64,000 nucleotides of DNA from Saturnia japonica (taxonomy: Eukaryota > Arthropoda > Insecta > Lepidoptera > Saturniidae): positions 4,898,001 to 4,962,000 of the forward strand of contig CM065307.1 in NCBI GenBank assembly GCA_033032175.1. Reading direction: 5' to 3'. Shown here piece after piece: positions 59,520-64,000 of this stretch. Below the pieces are notes generated by a model, which saw only the letters and a list, made by a program, of their open reading frames with translations, was not told where the DNA came from and did no database searches. A program made the translations under genes and the position numbers. The first letter of the stretch is position 1; each line of letters starts with the position of its first letter.

Positions 59520-61400
59520 AGTTAAAACAACAGTATTATTTTCACATCCTGTTGAACAAAGTTCTTGAATAAACCCCTGGTATTCATAAAAATCTGAATA
59601 ATTTATACAATGAAAAAATATGATGTGACTTCATTATCTCACTACAATATATGACTTAATATAACAATAAACGTTTCTAAGCTTAATTGTGCATTTCTCG
59701 TTAAATAAAAAAATTGTAAGGAAATCGAAAACAGTTTATACAAACTTCTCTATATAACTCATGTTTCTTAGAAGCATTGTTTTACTTTAGAGCTTTACCT
59801 AATTTTTAATTTAAGACAAATTATTCTAATACGTTTACCTTGATATTAAAAACACAGTTTAAATTAAAAATCGACTTCAAAAGAGATATCATATATCAAT
59901 CCATTAGACGATAATTAAAAAAGATGAAACACTATATTCATTCATTTCTAAAATAATGTGTTTAAGCATAGATTTTTTGCCAATAACTTCAAAGGTTATG
60001 AATTTCCATGCAATCCTTTCGTAAAAGGAATTCTAAAAACCTCTTATAATAAATTCGTACGTTATTCGATAAGCAATTGTTCATTCTTCCAACATTCCAA
60101 AATCGGGCGGTTATATCACCAAAAACACTTGAAATTTTAAATTCTGATATTGGAGTCCCCACGTTGTGTTTTAGAAATTGATTTTTCATTTCGTTTAACT
60201 TGGGTTTGGGCCAAAAGTTTCAGAGGTGTACCTACATATGCTTAGGGTTGTCATAGTTGAAATACGAAATATTTTACGTGTACCAAAACTTTTATTACTA
60301 GAAATTCGTTTGTAAATTGTCAAAAAGTATTAGTGAAAATACGCAAGGATCTTAAGCAATACTTATATGGAAGTGTATTATAGAAATATATATAATATTT
60401 TTTTGTCACATGAGTTATGAAAACAAGAATCAAACTCTCTGAAGAAAGTATTGAGTTCAAGCTCACTTCAGACTCAAACACCAAAGAATCGAACATTCAG
60501 TAAAAGAGGATGGACCTTGACGAACCATAGCTATTTTATAATTCTCGCATAATTGGCAACTCTGTCACCGGTTTTTTAAATGAATTGTGTAGAATTTAAA
60601 CTTACACTTAGCTTAAAAGCGAAGTATAATTTTAAATAGAGCGTCTTACCGTATACGACTACCCCTTACAATATGGTCAAACGTTATCCAATAGGATAAA
60701 GAAGGGAGGAACAATGGAATGAACTAGCTGTTCCCCACGGTTTCACTCGAGTTAAATTTATTCGACCTAATTTCCATCTCGCCGCCGCCAGCGCACCCAT
60801 GTAGCATATTGTTTTTCTAGCTTTCTACCTACCCAACTTACCCGCAGCATACCAAATTACTTGACGTTCATGGATACTTTGGCTCTTTAGTTTCGCAACG
60901 TAATATAGCTTACAAATAGACTATAAAATTCTAAAATATTGTTTGTTCACCTAACTGATGGTTTCAAAGATAAACACGTTCAATGAAACAATCCCTTGAC
61001 CTTTACAATATAGGTAGTTATCAGCCTAGATTACTTTATCGAACATATAAAAGAAAACCAAATAAAACCGGTCATATTCAGAAATTTGACAGCCCTGAGA
61101 CCAGCTGTTGGCAAATTCGCTGGTATGCGGTTACCTACTGAAGTTCGCCGGTGACACCTTGCACGTTTCACCTGTCCAATGATATTGTGCAGTACACTTT
61201 TATACTTAAAGCCCAGATATTTCGTTTCGCTGCAGGCTCTCTAATATCCATATTATAATTTTCTTTGCCTTCTCCTGTATGATATTTCTTTAAAAACAGA
61301 CTAATTTGCGAATGTTTTGTAAAGTTAAGTTTTATTATGTGATTTCATTACAAGCTCAACCAAATGTTTTTCTTATCTGATACTATTAAGTGAGGTTGAG
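59520..61400. other. Intergenic, no gene recognised
   Basis: AT-rich. At 60722 actagctgttccccacggtt resembles a Helitron-like 3' terminus. Nothing else assigned. Confidence 0.4.
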
Positions 61401-61528
61401 GTGTAATTGGTTTCTCGGAAAAGGCTTTAACAATTTGGACGAAATTTTAAATTTAAATAATTTTATACTTTCTAAGATTATCTACATTTTTTCCGAACAC
61501 CGAGTTTAACTCACTCGCCCAGATATAT
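61401..61528 (+). repeat. Dispersed repeat U4, second copy
   Basis: attggtttctcggaaaaggc, caatttggacgaaattt and a decayed hairpin ccgagtttaactcactcgcc. Related to 59385-59518. Confidence 0.5.
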
Positions 61529-61674
61529 GCAATAATATATACTATTCGTGGCAAGTTATTCCTAACATTATTATTATAGTATATAATAATAGATATAGAT
61601 TATTAAATAACAAGCACAACGAAGGAATGGTTATAAAACTGTATTAAAAAAAATAGTTTTTGAGACAAACATCT

Positions 61675-61965
61675 TAGCATTCCATGGATGCACTGTGCGG
61701 GTGCCGGGTCCATCGTGGGGCAGAGAGAGGAAACACGAGCAGACCCCGGGACTTGCAACCCAGGTTTTAGGAGCCCCCTTATGAGGCACATCAGTGCTCA
61801 CCTTGACTTAAATACCCGTCCCAAAATAGAACTCACTGCAGTTCTCGACAGGCCGAGGTCTTTTAGCAAGTTATAGAGAGATTTCGATGGTATACCTCTC
61901 GCTCCTACTTCTACCGCATAATCATTAACCGCATAGCCGAATTTGATTAGCTCATTACTTAGATA
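61675..61965 (-). repeat. R2/R4-like non-LTR retrotransposon C-terminal relic
   Basis: The minus strand reads ELIKFGYAVNDYAVEVGARG and IPSKSLYNLLKDLGLSRTAV, then SSILGRVFKSR and a stop. A GC-richer stretch with gttgcaagtcccggggtctg follows. The YAVEVGARG...KSLYNLLKDLG pattern occurs at the C-terminus of non-LTR elements with a restriction-like endonuclease; I assign the family from memory of that pattern. It lies downstream of the 5-HT2 gene on the same strand. Confidence 0.5.
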
Positions 61966-62262
61966 GATTATTAATTATTATTATAAAAATATAAACATAT
62001 TATAAACTTTATCAAAACATTCAATTTACTAAATTAAAATTCGAACTCTCGTACTGTACATACAACAATGCGTACAATTCTGGTTGTCACACAGCTCGGC
62101 CAATTCAACGACGATCATATTCGTTGAAAATCAGGATTTGCATTAATCGTATATATTCTATCTCACTCTCTCGCAAACTAAATCCTATAGATTAGATATG
62201 TGTTTGTCTCTTTTTAGTATCGGTCGGAAAGTTTTCAAATATATAATGATAGTAAAACTTAC

Positions 62263-63479
62263 CTCGTACAATGACACCGTAGGAGACGTAAGAAAGCGGC
62301 CCTGAAGGTTCTATTAAACACCGTGTAAATGATTGGATTAATTGTTGAAGACACGTAGCCTAGCCATAAGCAAATATCCACAACGTGTTCTGTAGGAAAG
62401 ACAGTGTGTTTATCATTAATATGATGTAAAAATAATATTTTCATAACATTTCATTCTTTCTCCCTTATACTACAAATTTTTAGGCCACTGTTTCTACGTA
62501 TTTACCCCTAAATTGAAAATACGCATGAAGTTTGGCGTTATGAAACAACAATGGCTCAATGATAGCATGTACACCTACTATGAGCCTGAGCTTTTGGTGA
62601 AAGAAAACATGGTGATGGAAACCATGGAGTGGTGGTAGAGCATTTTCTAATGGTACTCTGGCTAGCTACCACCTTCAAGTTGAAAATCTGTCGCTAAGAC
62701 CCTATATGTATGTTCCAACAGCTGCACTTGAGAGCCAGTTTCCCCAATAGGCTTAGCGTGTCATCATCGCGGGCTACATCGTCACTTAACATCAGGTGAG
62801 AATGTGAACAAAAGCGAAACCTATTACGAGTTAAATAAATAGAAATGGTTCGGTTAGCTTCGATGCGCAACAGGAGTTTACTTTTAAGAACGATTGTTTT
62901 GGAATAAATATATAATATATAAAAACCAAGACCAAATTTAACAAAAAAGAAAACTAGCTTCAATGATTTATAGTTCCTTTGTATATCTTCGAATTTGAAT
63001 ATCTAATGCCAACAAAATTAAAATTGGTCCACACTTCAGGTATACCCTTTCAATATGTACCCTATAAACAAAGAAGTTATGGCTAAACATCAATAAAAAA
63101 ATATACATTCGAATTGAGTAAACTCCCCTCTTTTGTTGATGTCGTTTAAACAATAAAAATAATAGAATAACCAGACATCATTAAACCATGAAGCTCTCAA
63201 TCTAATTTACGTACCGCAAGCTTCATATAAAAATTGATATTTAAGGGTAAGCTCCAAAAGAAACTTGTTGTTGCAAAGCTGTTATATTTTTTTTTTTAAT
63301 TTAACTCACCTGGAACAATACAAGCAGGACAAGAGGCAAATAAAATGTTCAACAGAAAGAACGGTGCCCAACATAGGACGAATGTAAAAAATACTAAGCC
63401 TAAAACCTTTGTGGCTTTCTGTTCGTTAGCAACTGCATTCGCTGATAACGAACGGCTTTTCTTGCGATTAGCTAAAAAC
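62263..63479 (-). CDS. Serotonin receptor 5-HT2-type GPCR, 3' part (TM6-TM7 exons), partial
   Basis: Two exons on the minus strand: 63479-63310 and 62389-62263. The first encodes the end of intracellular loop 3 and TM6, with [16 protein letters not shown] and the CWAPFF motif (CWxP class A switch). It ends with donor gtgagt in phase 1. The second begins after ctttcctacag, completes a Glu codon, and encodes [20 protein letters not shown] plus [10 protein letters not shown]7 with NPxxY and the start of helix 8. These blocks are very close to insect 5-HT2 receptors, Gq-coupled serotonin receptors of the plasma membrane. The rest of the gene lies beyond the window's right edge. After ACGAG there is a perfect donor (gtaagt), so a further C-terminal exon is likely; unspliced reading would hit TAA at once. 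The intron between the exons carries a SINE and another Lepidoptera repeat. Confidence 0.88.
62549..62825 (+). repeat. SINE family S1 copy in 5-HT2 intron
   Basis: A-box-like aatggctcaatgatagc, then gagcctgagcttttggtgaa, gctagctaccaccttcaagt and the tail atcaggtgagaatgtg. It is antisense to the receptor gene. Confidence 0.65.
62950..63153 (+). repeat. Dispersed repeat U1 in 5-HT2 intron
   Basis: tttatagttcctttgtatat, aaattaaaattggtccacac, atatacattcgaattgagta and ttttgttgatgtcgtttaaa. Confidence 0.6.
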
Positions 63480-63954
63480 CTGAAACAAAGATTAAATTTA
63501 GATTGTTTTTTACGTACAATGTTATTATAGTTACATATAAAAACGATATTATTTTAGTAGAAGCACAGCAAAGTGACTATATTGGTGGTTGTGAAGGCAC
63601 GCTACCGAATTGGTGGACGTATAAAAAAATACTTATAGTGTGAAATATTTTTAATTTCAACTAGTTCTGTATTAAAGGTTCAATACTTTAGTCAAGTGAA
63701 GTTCAAGCGGGATCAACTGCACGTGCGTCGACAATGTTCGTTCCGAAACATACCCCGGTGCATTTTGCAATCGTAGATGTTTGTTCCAAAACAGTGATAC
63801 CACATTACCGGACATTACGATACAGAAACAATGGCAACCTATTTGGGGTGTAAGGGGTGTCGAATTACATCTTACGCACTGAGACGCTCAAGCCAATCTC
63901 ACCTCCTCGTGATGCACGAGGAGCCCATCAAAAGCCCATGTATATCCAGTTAAT

Positions 63955-64000
63955 TTAATGCAGGCTGGCACAACAGCGGCGACCGTCGATGAATTGGAAT
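63955..64000 (+). repeat. LINE 3' tail fragment at window edge
   Basis: ggctggcacaacagcggcga, then ccgtcgatgaatt, resembles the start of the LINE 3' UTR seen at 54040. It is cut by the window end. Confidence 0.35.

Noticed and set aside
61603..61876. Frames on both strands around 61.7 kb
   Set aside because: They overlap the 3' region of a non-LTR relic; only the -strand frame 61800-61965 has meaningful similarity.
1..64000. CRISPR arrays, bacterial operons or phage-like gene clusters
   Set aside because: None seen; the sequence is eukaryotic with introns and insect repeats.

Overview
The window is AT-rich nuclear DNA from an insect, almost certainly a moth or butterfly (Lepidoptera). The evidence is short GT-AG exons separated by introns full of repeats, and repeat families typical of Lepidoptera: the CATCATCATTTCAGC retroelement tail, repeats beginning ACTAGCTG with a hairpin next to the end, and ACGTGAAGC-type repeats. 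There are no bacterial-style operons, rRNA genes, CRISPR arrays or convincing tRNA genes.

Two host genes can be read. The first is a complete gustatory receptor gene on the + strand (20485-32968). I assembled 11 exons by eye; their phases join into one 451-residue frame that resembles the insect sugar/trehalose receptor clade. A shrunken extra copy of its exon 9 lies about 6 kb downstream (36255-36395), a relic of a partial duplication. The second is the 3' part of a serotonin 5-HT2-type receptor on the - strand (62263-63479). Its two exons carry TM6 and TM7, and the gene continues beyond the right edge. An isolated 143-codon ORF (19865-20296) just upstream of the gustatory receptor has no recognised relative.

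The rest is mostly transposable elements. (1) A full-length 3386-bp hAT element (47369-50754) has an intact 614-codon transposase ORF and a perfect 8-bp target duplication; a 352-bp non-autonomous hAT with its own 7/8 target duplication is nested inside it. (2) A relative of that nested element sits 22 bp after the exon 5 donor of the receptor gene. (3) A mariner element (55491-56657) has terminal repeats but a broken transposase. (4) A 5'-truncated CR1/Jockey-like LINE (40978-42433) has a 384-codon reverse transcriptase frame. Many short LINE 3' relics, an RTE-type fragment and an R2/R4-like fragment are also present. (5) There are tRNA-derived SINEs with recognisable A and B boxes, Helitron-like ends, several MITE families, and a 1.35-kb element with GC-rich inverted ends (57041-58387).

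Structural oddities are a perfect 534-bp tandem duplication (33217-34290), a ladder of ~130-bp repeats (44700-45110), and a pair of related ~440-bp MITEs in opposite orientation (6318 and 25734). Transposons account for much of the intron length of the receptor gene. Long stretches, notably 850-3240, 6760-8550, 38700-40800 and 45200-47360, show only AT-rich sequence and unclassified fragments. I found no clearly new multi-gene system. The strongest leads are the nested young hAT, the receptor exon relic, the perfect tandem duplication and the orphan ORF.
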